A DNA stretch of 64,000 nucleotides from positions 67,765-131,764 of the forward strand of contig NZ_JAGFNS010000026.1 in NCBI RefSeq assembly GCF_017592555.1, in the 5' to 3' direction. The first letter of the stretch is position 1, and every line of letters starts with the position of its first letter. Below the pieces are notes generated by a model. The model saw only the letters and a list, made by a program, of their open reading frames with translations, was not told the origin of the DNA and did no database searches. The position numbers were made by a program, and so were the translations under genes. Shown here one piece after another: positions 35,600 through 44,248 of this stretch. The DNA comes from Actinoplanes flavus. GTDB taxonomy: Bacteria; Actinomycetota; Actinomycetes; Mycobacteriales; Micromonosporaceae.

Positions 35600-36229
35600 T
35601 CAGGACCGGTGGGCGAGCAGGGCCAGGCGTACCCGGTTCGGACTACCGGTCTTCGTCATCAGCGCGGTGATGTGCGTCTTCACCGTGGTCACCCCGATGT
35701 GCATGCGCTCGGCGATCTCGGCGTTGCTCAGCCCCTCACCCACCAGGCCGAGCACCTCCTCCTCCCGGGTGGTCAGCCCGGCCGCCCGGGGGCGGGGCGC
35801 CTCCGGGCGGGCCTCGACCGCACGCCGCACCAGCCGCCGCAGCACCTCCCCGCTGAACGGGCTCTCCCCGGCGGCCGCCTGCCGGATCCCGTTCAGCAGC
35901 TCGTCCGGTGGGGCGTCCTTCAGCAGGAAACCGCAGGCCCCGGCCTGGAGAGCCGGGTAGAGGTGGTCGTCGTCGCCGAAGGTGGTCAGCACCAGGACCC
36001 GGGCCGCCGGCCGGGCGCCGATGATCCGGCTGGTGGCGGTGATCCCGTCGACACCGGGCATCCGCAGGTCCATGACGATCACGTCGGGCCGGAGGCGGGC
36101 GGCCAGCTCGACCGCCTGCCGGCCGTCCCCGGCCTCGCCGACCACCTCCATGCCGTCCGCCGCGTCGCACAGCATCCGCAGGCCGGCCCGCACGAGCTGC
36201 TGATCGTCCACGAGCAACACCCGGATCAT
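35600..36229 (-). CDS. NarL/FixJ-type response regulator
   Basis: A 209-residue response regulator. The receiver domain (1-120) has VDDQ, the phospho-acceptor Asp in IVMDLRMPG and the conserved Lys in LLKDAPP. The C-terminal LuxR-type helix-turn-helix is LTTREEEVLGLVGEGLSNAEIAERMHIGVTTVKTHI. ATG 36229 overlaps the stop of the kinase gene, the usual order for actinobacterial NarL systems. The regulated genes are unknown; the two membrane genes upstream are candidates. Confidence 0.94.
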   Translation of the reverse strand: MIRVLLVDDQQLVRAGLRMLCDAADGMEVVGEAGDGRQAVELAARLRPDVIVMDLRMPGVDGITATSRIIGARPAARVLVLTTFGDDDHLYPALQAGACGFLLKDAPPDELLNGIRQAAAGESPFSGEVLRRLVRRAVEARPEAPRPRAAGLTTREEEVLGLVGEGLSNAEIAERMHIGVTTVKTHITALMTKTGSPNRVRLALLAHRS

Positions 36230-37380
36230 GACGCCTCCCCGGGCAGCACCGTACCCACCCGCCAGCCGGGCCCGGACGGCCCGGCCGTCAGCACCCCGCC
36301 GAGCACCTCGACCCGCTCCCGCATCCCGGTCAGCCCGTGCCCACCGCCGGGCGGCGTCTCCGGCCGCGCGACCCGGGCGCCACCGTCGTCGGCGACCTCC
36401 CAGTCCACGTCGGCGCCGGACACCGACACCCGCAGCCGGGCGGTGGCCGCCGGGCCGGCGTGCTTGGCGACGTTGGTGAGCGCCTCCTGGGTGAGCCGGA
36501 GCACGGCGAGACCGCGGACCGCGTCCAGGCCGCCGACCGCCGGATCGATCTCCGCCTCCACGATCACCCCGGCCCGGCGGGCCGTCTCCACGGCGCCGTC
36601 CAGCGCGGCGGGCAGGGCGGACGGCTCGATCGCGGTCAGGGCGGCGTCTCCCCGTACGCCATCGGGGTCTCGCAGCACCGCGACCAGCCGCCGCAGATCC
36701 GCCAAGGCCGCCGTCCCGGTCCGATGGACGTCGTCGAAGACGGCGGCCGTCTCCGGGTCGATCCCGGGCAGCACGTGACGCGCCACCCCGACCCGCAGCA
36801 CCATCGACGCGACATGATGGGCCACCACGTCGTGCAGCTCCCGGGCGATGGCGCTCCGCTCGTCGGCGCGGGCGGCCCGCTGCTCCGACTCGGCCCGGCG
36901 CATCGCCTGCACGGCCAGCTGCTGGTTGGTCCGCCCGACCGTGCCGAGCAGGATCGGCAGGCCCAGGTTGGTGCCCAGCCCGACGATCGCCTCGGTCACC
37001 GAGTCGCCCGACCCGGGCAGCCCGAAGAGCAGATAGACGGCGGCGACCGCCCCGGCGCCGGCCCACACGACGGCGAACCGGGGCGCCCAGAAGGCCAGCT
37101 CGCCGAGCGCCCACGCGGTGCCGACCTGGTTGATCGTCGAGTCGTCGAGAACGCTCAGCGCCACCGCGAACAGCACGGTCTGCACCGCCAGGTTGACCGG
37201 CTGCCGGTTGTGCAGCAGCAGGCCGACCCCGAACGCGACGATCGCCAGCGTCCACTGCGGACCGGTCGGCGGGTGGTCGGTCTGGCAGGTCACCAGCAGG
37301 TACGACACCCCGCTGAGCTCCAGCAGGACCATCCGCGGCAGCGTGTCCCGCACGTTGAGGAGACGACCCGCCCAGCCCAT
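36226..37380 (-). CDS. Sensor histidine kinase (HisKA_3 type)
   Basis: A 384-residue kinase. About five membrane helices fill the first ~150 residues. A dimerisation/phospho-acceptor domain follows with the His in RSAIARELHDVVAHHVASMV, and a C-terminal ATP-binding domain with LTQEALTNVAKHA and GHGLTGMRERVEVLGG. The H-D-V-V-A-H-H variant is typical of actinobacterial NarL partners. ATG 37380 is the likely start, six bases after the stop of the ABA4-like gene, so all four genes 35600-38707 may form one transcript. The signal is unknown. Confidence 0.92.
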   Translation of the reverse strand: MGWAGRLLNVRDTLPRMVLLELSGVSYLLVTCQTDHPPTGPQWTLAIVAFGVGLLLHNRQPVNLAVQTVLFAVALSVLDDSTINQVGTAWALGELAFWAPRFAVVWAGAGAVAAVYLLFGLPGSGDSVTEAIVGLGTNLGLPILLGTVGRTNQQLAVQAMRRAESEQRAARADERSAIARELHDVVAHHVASMVLRVGVARHVLPGIDPETAAVFDDVHRTGTAALADLRRLVAVLRDPDGVRGDAALTAIEPSALPAALDGAVETARRAGVIVEAEIDPAVGGLDAVRGLAVLRLTQEALTNVAKHAGPAATARLRVSVSGADVDWEVADDGGARVARPETPPGGGHGLTGMRERVEVLGGVLTAGPSGPGWRVGTVLPGEAS

Positions 37381-37385
37381 GCCGG

Positions 37386-37811
37386 TCAGCCTAGGCGCTT
37401 CGGCCACCCGGTGCGCACCGCCAGATAGGCGGCCAGCCCGAGCGGCCCGAGCATGATGGTGAGCAGCAGGATCGGCGCCATCACCAGGGCCGGCACGCCA
37501 CGCTCCCGGCTGTCCAGGTAGGACCAGCGGCCGACGAACAGGTCGAAGGCGATCATGTGGGCCCAGCCGGCGGCCGCGCCGTCCGCGGAACCCAGCAGCT
37601 CGCGCACCCCGCTCAGGGTCGGGTCGCTGACCCCGGCCCACACCTCGCGGAGATTCGACACGACCAGCACCGCGTAGATCGCCACGATCGGCAGGACGAT
37701 CAGCGGGCTCCGGACGACCCGGTGCGTCCACGACCATCGCGGCAGCAGGATCATCAGCGCCCAGAACGGCACGGCCAGCAGAAACGTCAGGTCGAACAGC
37801 AGCTCGGTCAC
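37386..37811 (-). CDS. ABA4-like (DUF4281) membrane protein
   Basis: A 141-residue membrane protein of four helices, with SPTLSGVRELLGS, GWAHMIAFDLFVGRWSYLDSRERG and MAPILLLTIMLGPLGLAAYL. This matches the ABA4-like/DUF4281 family, named after a plant carotenoid protein; the bacterial function is unknown. GTG 37811 overlaps the stop of the upstream membrane gene, and the kinase follows six bases after its own stop. Confidence 0.8.
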   Translation of the reverse strand: MTELLFDLTFLLAVPFWALMILLPRWSWTHRVVRSPLIVLPIVAIYAVLVVSNLREVWAGVSDPTLSGVRELLGSADGAAAGWAHMIAFDLFVGRWSYLDSRERGVPALVMAPILLLTIMLGPLGLAAYLAVRTGWPKRLG

Positions 37812-38707
37812 GTCGTCCTCCGGACCACGGCGATACTCGCGACGGTGGTCACCGCCGCCACGGCGGCCAGCGCGGCCAGGGTGATCCCGTCCGGCTGCAG
37901 CAGCGGTTGCGCTCGCAGCGCCTGCCAGGTCAACACCATCACGAGTACGGCGTACGCGCACCCGAGGATCAGCATGAGGCGAGCCCGCGCGCGCGGCACC
38001 CAGCCGGTCCACCGCCCCATCGCGTAGGCCAGCAACGGCAGCGCCTGGAGGGCGTGCAGCCCGACGAAGTGGCTGATCCGCAGGTCGCCGCCGGTGGTGC
38101 TCCAGCCGGTGATCGGCATGCCCGGCCCGCCGTCCTCGACACCGACCGCGTGCGCCCCGATCGCGCCGCCGTCGGTCACCTGCGAGGTCATCAGGAAGCC
38201 GAGCGCCATGCCGAGCAGCGAGACGGCCAGGCCCAGCCGGATCGCGTAGGCGGCCACCCGGTCCGGGATCCGCTGGCGCAGCGTCACCACCCCGATCACC
38301 ACCTGGGCGAAGAACAGCACCATGATCGAGGTGCCCATCGCCGACCAGAGGATCGCGTCGAACGGCGTGGCCACGTTGTAGTGGCTGGTCGTGCCGCGGG
38401 CCACCTGGGTCACGATGATCGCGAGCTCCACCACGGCGACGCCGACGATGACGATCCCGGACCATTCGGCCGCCCGGCTGCGGCGGGGCAGGACCGCCAG
38501 CATCCAGGCCAGCGTCCACGAGTAGAGGACGAACGAGACGGCGAACTTGAACGGCTTCAGCCAGATCGGTACGCCGGTGAGGATCCGGTCGTCGGCGACG
38601 ATCCCGACGGCCGAGACGAGAGCCAGCACCGCGGCGCCCGCGGTGAGCCAGAGCAGCGGCCGGTTCCAGCGGACCGGGCTGCGCAGGAGCGAATCGACGG
38701 TGGTCAT
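37808..38707 (-). CDS. Eight-helix membrane protein of unknown function
   Basis: A 299-residue integral membrane protein with about eight helices. Conserved-looking loops are GVPIWLKPFKFAVSFVLYSWTLAWML near the first helices and RISHFVGLHALQALPLLAYAMGR near the sixth, the latter with a His pair that could bind haem or metal. I do not recognise the family. It is the first gene of a probable operon with the ABA4-like protein and the two-component system. ATG 38707 is the start. The divergent gene at 38819 shares the 111-base promoter region. Confidence 0.72.
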   Translation of the reverse strand: MTTVDSLLRSPVRWNRPLLWLTAGAAVLALVSAVGIVADDRILTGVPIWLKPFKFAVSFVLYSWTLAWMLAVLPRRSRAAEWSGIVIVGVAVVELAIIVTQVARGTTSHYNVATPFDAILWSAMGTSIMVLFFAQVVIGVVTLRQRIPDRVAAYAIRLGLAVSLLGMALGFLMTSQVTDGGAIGAHAVGVEDGGPGMPITGWSTTGGDLRISHFVGLHALQALPLLAYAMGRWTGWVPRARARLMLILGCAYAVLVMVLTWQALRAQPLLQPDGITLAALAAVAAVTTVASIAVVRRTT

Positions 38708-38783
38708 ACCCTCAGGCTCGTCCCGGGAACGGCCCGGGTCGCCCGACCGGCGGCCGTCGTGACGGCCCCTGGTCGGAGCTCTT

Positions 38784-38801
38784 CTCCTACCCGGGTAGGA
38801 G
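38784..38801. promoter_or_regulatory. 18-bp perfect palindrome in a divergent promoter region
   Basis: CTCCTACCCGGGTAGGAG is fully self-complementary and lies between the divergent genes at 38707 and 38819, ending 17 bases before the latter's GTG. It is a strong operator candidate; the cognate regulator is unknown. Confidence 0.6.
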
Positions 38802-38818
38802 GCGGTAATACTGGCGCG

Positions 38819-40246
38819 GTGGATCACAGCCCCGGCCTGACCGACTTCCCCGCCGACGACAACGGACGGCGCAGCAGCATCGCGTTCGGCCGCTCCGTCG
38901 TCGCCGACGCCCTGCGCCATGTCGACCCGGCGGCCGCCGCGGCCGCCGAGCGGGAGAGCGACTGGCGGCGCGGCTACCTCCGGCACTTCCGGTCCCTGGT
39001 GGAGACCGGTCTGGCCGCCGACGGGTCGGTCGGCTACGAGATCGCCGAGGCCGGACTGGCGTCGGTGCAGGCCCGCGTCCGGTACCGCCGCGACGACGGC
39101 GACTTCACCCTGGCCCAGGCGCTGCTGGCGACGCCGGACCGGCCCCTGGACACGGTCGAGGTGAAGGGCTCCGGGCAGCCGGACCGGGAGGTGGTCCTGC
39201 CGTACCGGGGTGAACTGCTGCGCGGCGACGGGCTGCGCCGCCGGCTGGACGCGTGGGTGGCCGCCGGCGTCATCGAGGAGTCGTGCGCCGAAGCGGTCCG
39301 CGAGGTGGCCGCCTCCCCCGACTGGCTGGACCTCAGCGACCAGACCCTGGTCGCGCTCGGCGCCGGCACCGAGATGGGCCCGGTCGCCTCGGTGCTCGGC
39401 TGGGGCGGCACCGTCGTCGCCGTCGACCTGCCCCGCCCGCACCTGTGGGAACGGGTCGAAGGGGTCGCCGCGCAGAGCGCCGGACGGCTGCTCGCCCCGG
39501 CGTCCGGCCCCACCCCCGGGGCGGACCTGCTCCGGGACCTGGCCGCGGTGGCGCAGTGGCTGCTCGGCATCGAGGGACGGCTCGTCGTCGGCAACTACGT
39601 GTACGCGCCGGGCTCGGCCTACCCGCTGCTGGCCGCCGCCGTGGACGCGCTCGGCACCCACCTGCGGCAGCACCGGCCGGACACCGCGCTCGCCTTCCTG
39701 GCCACCCCGACCGACGTCTACGCGGTCCCGGCCGGCGCCGTCACCCACGCCCGCGAGCGGTACGCCGCCCGGTCCCGCCGCGCCCGGGTCACCGCCGCCC
39801 TCTCCGGTGGCCGTCTGCTGCGCCCCAACTACCCGTGCGACGTGGCCCCCGGCCTCAACGACAGCCTGGTCCCGCAACAGGGGCCGAACTACGCGCTGGC
39901 CAAACGCATCCACCGCTGGCGGGCCACGGTGACCCGGCGGGACGGGGTGGTGAGCTTCGCGGTGGCGCCGCCCACCCGTACCCGGTCGGTGCTGCAGAAC
40001 CGTCTGCTGGCCGCCGCGTACGCCGGAGCGCACCTCTTCGACGTGGAGACGTTCGAACCGGCCACCGCGAGCCGGCTCATGGCGCTGCTGCTGGTGCACC
40101 AGCTCCGCAAACCCCGGGCGGCCTCCCCGGCGGCCTGGCAGGACGAGGCCGTCGCCGCGGCGCACGGTGGACTGTGGCGGGCCGCCTACCATCCGCGGAC
40201 CGCGCTGCCGCTGGCCGCGGTCCGTGGCCTGGTGCCGCCCCGGTGA
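38819..40246 (+). CDS. Large protein of unknown function with Rossmann-like core
   Basis: A 475-residue soluble protein. A nucleotide- or SAM-binding Rossmann-like core is suggested by LVALGAGTEMGPVASVLGWGGTVVAVDLPRP near residues 178-208, preceded by a helical N-terminal half containing VLPYRGELLRGDGLRRRL. Further blocks: NYPCDVAPGLNDSLVPQQGPNYALAKRIHRW. I have seen this type in actinobacteria without a named function. GTG 38819 is the start, and its stop overlaps the next gene by four bases, which encodes a MobA-like nucleotidyltransferase; the pair may share a pathway. Confidence 0.7.
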   Translation: MDHSPGLTDFPADDNGRRSSIAFGRSVVADALRHVDPAAAAAAERESDWRRGYLRHFRSLVETGLAADGSVGYEIAEAGLASVQARVRYRRDDGDFTLAQALLATPDRPLDTVEVKGSGQPDREVVLPYRGELLRGDGLRRRLDAWVAAGVIEESCAEAVREVAASPDWLDLSDQTLVALGAGTEMGPVASVLGWGGTVVAVDLPRPHLWERVEGVAAQSAGRLLAPASGPTPGADLLRDLAAVAQWLLGIEGRLVVGNYVYAPGSAYPLLAAAVDALGTHLRQHRPDTALAFLATPTDVYAVPAGAVTHARERYAARSRRARVTAALSGGRLLRPNYPCDVAPGLNDSLVPQQGPNYALAKRIHRWRATVTRRDGVVSFAVAPPTRTRSVLQNRLLAAAYAGAHLFDVETFEPATASRLMALLLVHQLRKPRAASPAAWQDEAVAAAHGGLWRAAYHPRTALPLAAVRGLVPPR

Positions 40247-40788
40247 TCGCCGGGCTGCTGCTGGCGGCCGGCGCCGGCCGCCGCTACGGCATGCCCAAGG
40301 CCCTGGTCCGGCATGGTGACCGGCGGCTCGTGCAGCACGCCGCCGGGGTGCTGCGGGCGGCCGGCTGCGACCGGGTCCTGGTGGTGCTCGGCGCGGCCGC
40401 CGACGAGGTCCGGGCGGCCGCGCCGGACCTGCCGTCGACGGTGGTCAATCCGGATTGGGAGTCCGGGATGGGCTCCTCCCTGCGGACCGGGCTCCGGGTT
40501 CTGGCAGAAACCGATGCGACGGCCGCCGTGGTGCTGCTCGTGGACATGCCCGGGGTCAGCGCCGAGGCGGTCCGGCGGGTGCTGGCGCACGCGTCGCCGT
40601 CCGCCCTCGTCCAGGGCGGCTACGGTGCCCGTCGCGGGCATCCGGTGCTGCTCGGGCGCGACCACTGGGCCGGGGTGTCGGCGAGCGCGGTCGGGGACCG
40701 GGGCGCCCGGGACTATCTGCGCGCCCACGACGTGCTGGTGGTGCCGGTCGGGGACGTCGCGGACGACACCGACATCGACGTCGAGTGA
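40243..40788 (+). CDS. MobA/MocA-like NTP transferase
   Basis: A 181-residue nucleotidyltransferase. The N-terminal LLLAAGAGRRYGMPKALV is the GxGxRxGxPK-type nucleotide-binding loop of MobA/MocA enzymes. LVDMPGVS carries the metal-binding Asp, and YGARRGHPVLLGRDHW is the family's substrate loop. MocA-type enzymes attach CMP to molybdopterin, and related enzymes activate sugars or lactate. No molybdoenzyme gene adjoins it, so the substrate is open. GTG 40243 overlaps the upstream stop. Confidence 0.87.
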   Translation: MIAGLLLAAGAGRRYGMPKALVRHGDRRLVQHAAGVLRAAGCDRVLVVLGAAADEVRAAAPDLPSTVVNPDWESGMGSSLRTGLRVLAETDATAAVVLLVDMPGVSAEAVRRVLAHASPSALVQGGYGARRGHPVLLGRDHWAGVSASAVGDRGARDYLRAHDVLVVPVGDVADDTDIDVE

Positions 40789-40981
40789 CCGCACCGTTGC
40801 CCAAAATTACCGGCAACCTTTCCGGGCCCTCCGCACACTTAGACAGTAGAAAGCAATTCTGTATTCGCATTGATGGACGGTTACTTAATTGATTTCCTCC
40901 CGTTGACAAATGGCGCCGGAGCAATTCAGGATGGGTGCGCTCCCAATCCCCGGGGAGCGATTCCCCGACGAAAGGCTTCGC

Positions 40982-41785
40982 GTGTTCAACAATCTGCGGA
41001 AGCGGTGGCGGGCCGGCGTGGTGGCCATCGCCGCCCTCGGACTGGGACTCGGCGCCGTGGTCCACACGCAGGGCGCCTCGGCCGCGACGTGGCCGTCCGC
41101 CACCGGCTCGGTCGCGCTCACCGCCAGCAAGTCGGTGTCCGGCACGCTGGACGGCGGCCTGAAACGCTACTACGGCAGCGGCGCACTCGGCACCGGTGAC
41201 CAGGACGAAGGCCAGGACCCGCTGTTCATCCTGGCGGACGGCGCCACCCTGAAGAACGTCATCATCGGCTCCCCGGCCGCCGACGGCGTGCACTGCCTCG
41301 GCTCCTGCACCATCTCCAACGTGTGGTGGGAGAACGTGGGCGAGGACGCCGCCACGTTCAAGGGCGGCTCCAGCGCCAAGTACACGGTCACCGGCGGCGG
41401 CGCGAAAGGCGCCGACGACAAGGTGTTCCAGCACAATGGCGGCGGCACCCTGACCATCAGCGGTTTCGCGGTCAGCGATTTCGGCAAGCTGTACCGTTCC
41501 TGCGGCAACTGCAAAACGCAGTACAAGCGGGCCGTCGTCGTGAAGAACGTGGCCGTCACCTACCCCGGCTCCAGCCTGGTCGGCATCAATTCCAACTACG
41601 GCGACACGGCGACCTTCTCCGGCATCACCATCACCGGTGACAGCAGCAAGAAGATCTCCATCTGCGTCACCTACAAGGGCAACAACACCGGCGCCGAACC
41701 GACCAAGCTGGCCACCTACAAGGGCAGCACCGGCGGCGACGGCACCTACTGCAAGTTCACCACCTCGAACATCACCTACAAGTAG
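40982..41785 (+). CDS. Secreted pectate lyase, PL3 family
   Basis: A 267-residue precursor. The signal peptide (RAGVVAIAALGLGLGAVVHTQGASA) is followed by a beta-helix enzyme of polysaccharide lyase family 3: DQDEGQDPLFILADGATLKNVIIG, ADGVHCLGSCTISNVWWENVGEDAATFKG, and later DFGKLYRSCGNC. It cleaves polygalacturonate by calcium-dependent beta-elimination outside the cell. GTG 40982 has GAAAGG six bases upstream; the open frame upstream has no signal-peptide logic. Six kilobases on, kdgK and eda encode the intracellular end of pectin-sugar catabolism. Confidence 0.93.
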   Translation: MFNNLRKRWRAGVVAIAALGLGLGAVVHTQGASAATWPSATGSVALTASKSVSGTLDGGLKRYYGSGALGTGDQDEGQDPLFILADGATLKNVIIGSPAADGVHCLGSCTISNVWWENVGEDAATFKGGSSAKYTVTGGGAKGADDKVFQHNGGGTLTISGFAVSDFGKLYRSCGNCKTQYKRAVVVKNVAVTYPGSSLVGINSNYGDTATFSGITITGDSSKKISICVTYKGNNTGAEPTKLATYKGSTGGDGTYCKFTTSNITYK

Positions 41786-41861
41786 GGCGGCTCCCGCGGC
41801 CGCCACGCCGAAGCGCTCCCCCGCGTTTCCCCCGGCGCGAGCAGGCGCGGAGCCACGGTGA

Positions 41862-41897
41862 AACGGCCGGACCCGGTGCCAGACGGGTCCGGCCGTT
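41862..41897 (+). terminator. Terminator of the pectate lyase gene
   Basis: AACGGCCGGACCCG (41862-41875) pairs perfectly with CGGGTCCGGCCGTT (41884-41897) around an 8-base loop, followed by a pyrimidine-rich tail (CCCTTCCCTTCCT). Confidence 0.85.
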
Positions 41898-42092
41898 CCC
41901 TTCCCTTCCTGTACGGACGCGCCGAGCCCTGTGACATCAACGCGACCCCAGCCGCGACACCCAACGGCCGAAACACCTGTCACTCACCGCGCCCCGGCAC
42001 CCTGAGGCAAGCCAGGCACCCATCGCTCGCCTCACTGCCGTAACGCCACTCCCGCACCCGACCCACTGCAGCTGGCACCACCCCCGCCCGAC

Positions 42093-42459
42093 GCGATCTT
42101 GAACGATCAGCCACCCTTAACGGTGGAGAATCGCCCAAGATCGCGACCGGCGCGACCGGCGCGACCAGGTAGCGCCCGACATCGCCCCCGCCAGGCGCGA
42201 TCTTGGACGATCAACCACCCCCAGCGGTGGGAAAGCGTCCAAGATCTGCGAGAGGAGCGGGAAACGCGGGTGTTCAGCCGGTGACACCACCCTCCGCCCG
42301 GAGCGATCTTGGACGATAAGCCACCCCTAACGGTGGAGAATCGCCCAAGATCGCGGAGGGCGCGACCGGCGCGATCAGGTAGCGCCCGACATCGCGCCCG
42401 TCCAGCGCGATCTTGGACGATCGACCACCCTCAGCGGTGGGAAAACGTCCAAGATCGCG
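42093..42459. repeat. Four copies of a 53-bp nested palindrome in a ~157-bp duplication
   Basis: Copies lie at 42093-42145, 42197-42250, 42303-42355 and 42407-42459. Each begins GCGATCTTGGACGAT, contains an inner pair CCACCC/GGTGG, and ends CCAAGATCGCG, so it can fold into a long stem with a second stem at the tip. Copies 1 and 3 share one inner sequence (TAACGGTGG) and copies 2 and 4 the other (CAGCGGTGG), so a two-copy unit has been duplicated. The 989-base gap 41786-42774 contains no gene. Confidence 0.88.
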
Positions 42460-42460
42460 G

Positions 42461-42560
42461 AAGGGCGCGGGCGCGGGTGCGGGGCGGGCGCGGGTGCGGG
42501 CGTAGGCGCGGGCGCGGGTGCGGGGGCGGGCGGGTGCGGGGGCGGGCGCGGGAGCGCGGG
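42461..42560. repeat. G-rich low-complexity tract
   Basis: About 100 bases built from GCGGGT/GCGGGC hexamers on the plus strand, with many runs of three or more G. It could form G-quadruplexes. It lies just after the palindrome cluster and ~200 bases before the isochorismatase gene. Confidence 0.75.
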
Positions 42561-42774
42561 GTCTTGTCTTGGCTGTGGCTTGTTGGTGGCTGCCCTGAGG
42601 TCTCGCGGCAGGAACGCCCGGCGGCGGACGACGGATCGGACCTGGGGCCTGGCCGCTCCTGTCGCCGCCGGTGTTTCTCCAGGACCGTACCGTCGCTTCA
42701 GCTTGACCGGATCGTTCCGGCCTGGGGCGGGATGGTGTCTGCCGCGCGGCGTGCCGGCGGCGTTGGATCGGGGT

Positions 42775-43359
42775 ATGACCAACGCGCTCGTCGTGATCGA
42801 CGTTCAGGAATCGTTTCGTGCCCGGCCGCTGTGGGCGACGGTGAGCAACCCCGACGTGGTGAAGAAGACGGGGCAGCTCGTGGACGCCGCCCGGGCCGCC
42901 GGTGACCGGGTGATCTGGGTGATCCACGCCGAACCGGGAACGGGCGACGTCTTCGACCCGGAGAGCGGCTACGTGCGGGTGGTCGACGATCTCACGCCCG
43001 CCGCCGGTGAGCCGGTGCTCACGAAGACCGTGCACAACGCGTTCACCACGACGAACCTGCAACATCTGCTCACCGTGGCCGGGGTCCGCTCGATCACGGT
43101 CTGCGGGCTGCGCACCGAACAGTGTGTGGAGACCACCGCGCGGGTCGCCTCCGATCTGGGGTACGAGGTGACGTTCGCGATCGACGCCACCGCCACCTTC
43201 CCGATCCCGCACCGCGACGCCCCCGCCGACCGACGCGTCGAGGAGTTGCTGGCCGACCCGCGTACGCTGGCCGCCGAGGACGTGGTGACCCGCACCGAGT
43301 ACGCGCTGGCTGGCCGTTTCGCCACCGTCCGGACCGTCGCGGAGATCATCGGGGAGTGA
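42775..43359 (+). CDS. Isochorismatase-family cysteine hydrolase
   Basis: A 194-residue alpha/beta hydrolase of the isochorismatase superfamily. Its catalytic triad can be read: Asp in LVVIDVQESF (~9), Lys in VLTKTVHNAF and Cys in GLRTEQCVETTARVA, with the family's usual cis-peptide region before the Cys. Members hydrolyse isochorismate, nicotinamide or other amides. ATG 42775 is the start. A GlxA-type regulator of the DJ-1/AraC kind follows seven bases later, a common pairing in which the regulator controls the hydrolase. Confidence 0.9.
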   Translation: MTNALVVIDVQESFRARPLWATVSNPDVVKKTGQLVDAARAAGDRVIWVIHAEPGTGDVFDPESGYVRVVDDLTPAAGEPVLTKTVHNAFTTTNLQHLLTVAGVRSITVCGLRTEQCVETTARVASDLGYEVTFAIDATATFPIPHRDAPADRRVEELLADPRTLAAEDVVTRTEYALAGRFATVRTVAEIIGE

Positions 43360-43366
43360 CCGGATC

Positions 43367-44248
43367 GTGAGTACGGTGCTGTTCGTCCTGACTCCGCAGG
43401 TGCACCTGCTCGACCTGGCCGGCCCGGCGCAGGTGTTCTCCACCGCGCCGGGCTACCGGCTCCGCTACGTGGCCGACGAGACTCCCGTGCCGACCTGGCA
43501 GGGTGTGCCGCTCGGCGCCGACCTTGCCTGGCCCGCTCTCACCGCCGACGACCTCCTGCTGGTGCCGGGCTGGCGGGACGGTCACGGCTGGTTCAGCGCC
43601 GCGACCCTGTCCCGGATCGCCGGCCACCACGCCCGCGGCGGCACGGTGGCCAGCGTCTGTGCCGGCGCCGACGCGCTCGGCCGGGCGGGTCTGCTCGACG
43701 GCCGCCGCTGCACCACCCACCACGATCTTCAGGACCGGCTGGCCCGCCGCTATCCGGAGGCCTCCGTGGTGCGGGACGTCCTGTACGTCTGCGACGACCG
43801 GGTGGTCACCTCGGCCGGTATCGCCAGCGGCATCGACCTCGCCCTGCACCTGGTCGCCCAGCGTCACGGCCCGGCGGTCGCGGCCCGGGTCGCCCGCGAG
43901 ATGGTGGTGTACGGCCGCCGCAACGGCGACGAACGCCAGCACAGCGTGATGCTGCGGCACCGGGCCCACCTGAGCGACGTGGTGCACCGGGTTCAGGACC
44001 GCATCGACGCCGACTTCGCCGCGCCGCTGCCGTTGGCCGGCCTGGCCGCCGCGGCGGGCGTCAGCGAGCGCACCCTGACGCGGTTGTTCACCGCGGCGAC
44101 CGGTCGTACCCCGCTGCGCTACCAGCAGCTGCTCCGGGTGGAACGCGCCGAGTACCTGATCGGCCACGGCGCGACGGCCGAGTCGGCGGCCCGCGCCGTG
44201 GGCTTCGCCGACGGCCGCATGCTGCGCCGCCTGCGCTCCCGTCCCTAG
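43367..44248 (+). CDS. GlxA-type regulator: DJ-1/PfpI domain plus AraC helix-turn-helix
   Basis: A 293-residue transcription factor. The N-terminal ~180 residues are a DJ-1/PfpI-like domain (LDLAGPAQVFSTAPGY, GGTVASVCAGADALGRAGLLDGRR) used for ligand sensing. The C-terminal ~90 residues are an AraC-type double helix-turn-helix (LAGLAAAAGVSERTLTRLFTAATGRTPLRY). It begins at GTG 43367, seven bases after the isochorismatase stop, and its own stop overlaps the convergent erythromycin-esterase gene. It ends with the short tail typical of the family. Confidence 0.9.
   Translation: MSTVLFVLTPQVHLLDLAGPAQVFSTAPGYRLRYVADETPVPTWQGVPLGADLAWPALTADDLLLVPGWRDGHGWFSAATLSRIAGHHARGGTVASVCAGADALGRAGLLDGRRCTTHHDLQDRLARRYPEASVVRDVLYVCDDRVVTSAGIASGIDLALHLVAQRHGPAVAARVAREMVVYGRRNGDERQHSVMLRHRAHLSDVVHRVQDRIDADFAAPLPLAGLAAAAGVSERTLTRLFTAATGRTPLRYQQLLRVERAEYLIGHGATAESAARAVGFADGRMLRRLRSRP

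Noticed and set aside
42093..42459. CRISPR array
   Set aside because: The four repeats are long nested palindromes in two alternating types, the spacers themselves are repeated, and no cas gene is near.
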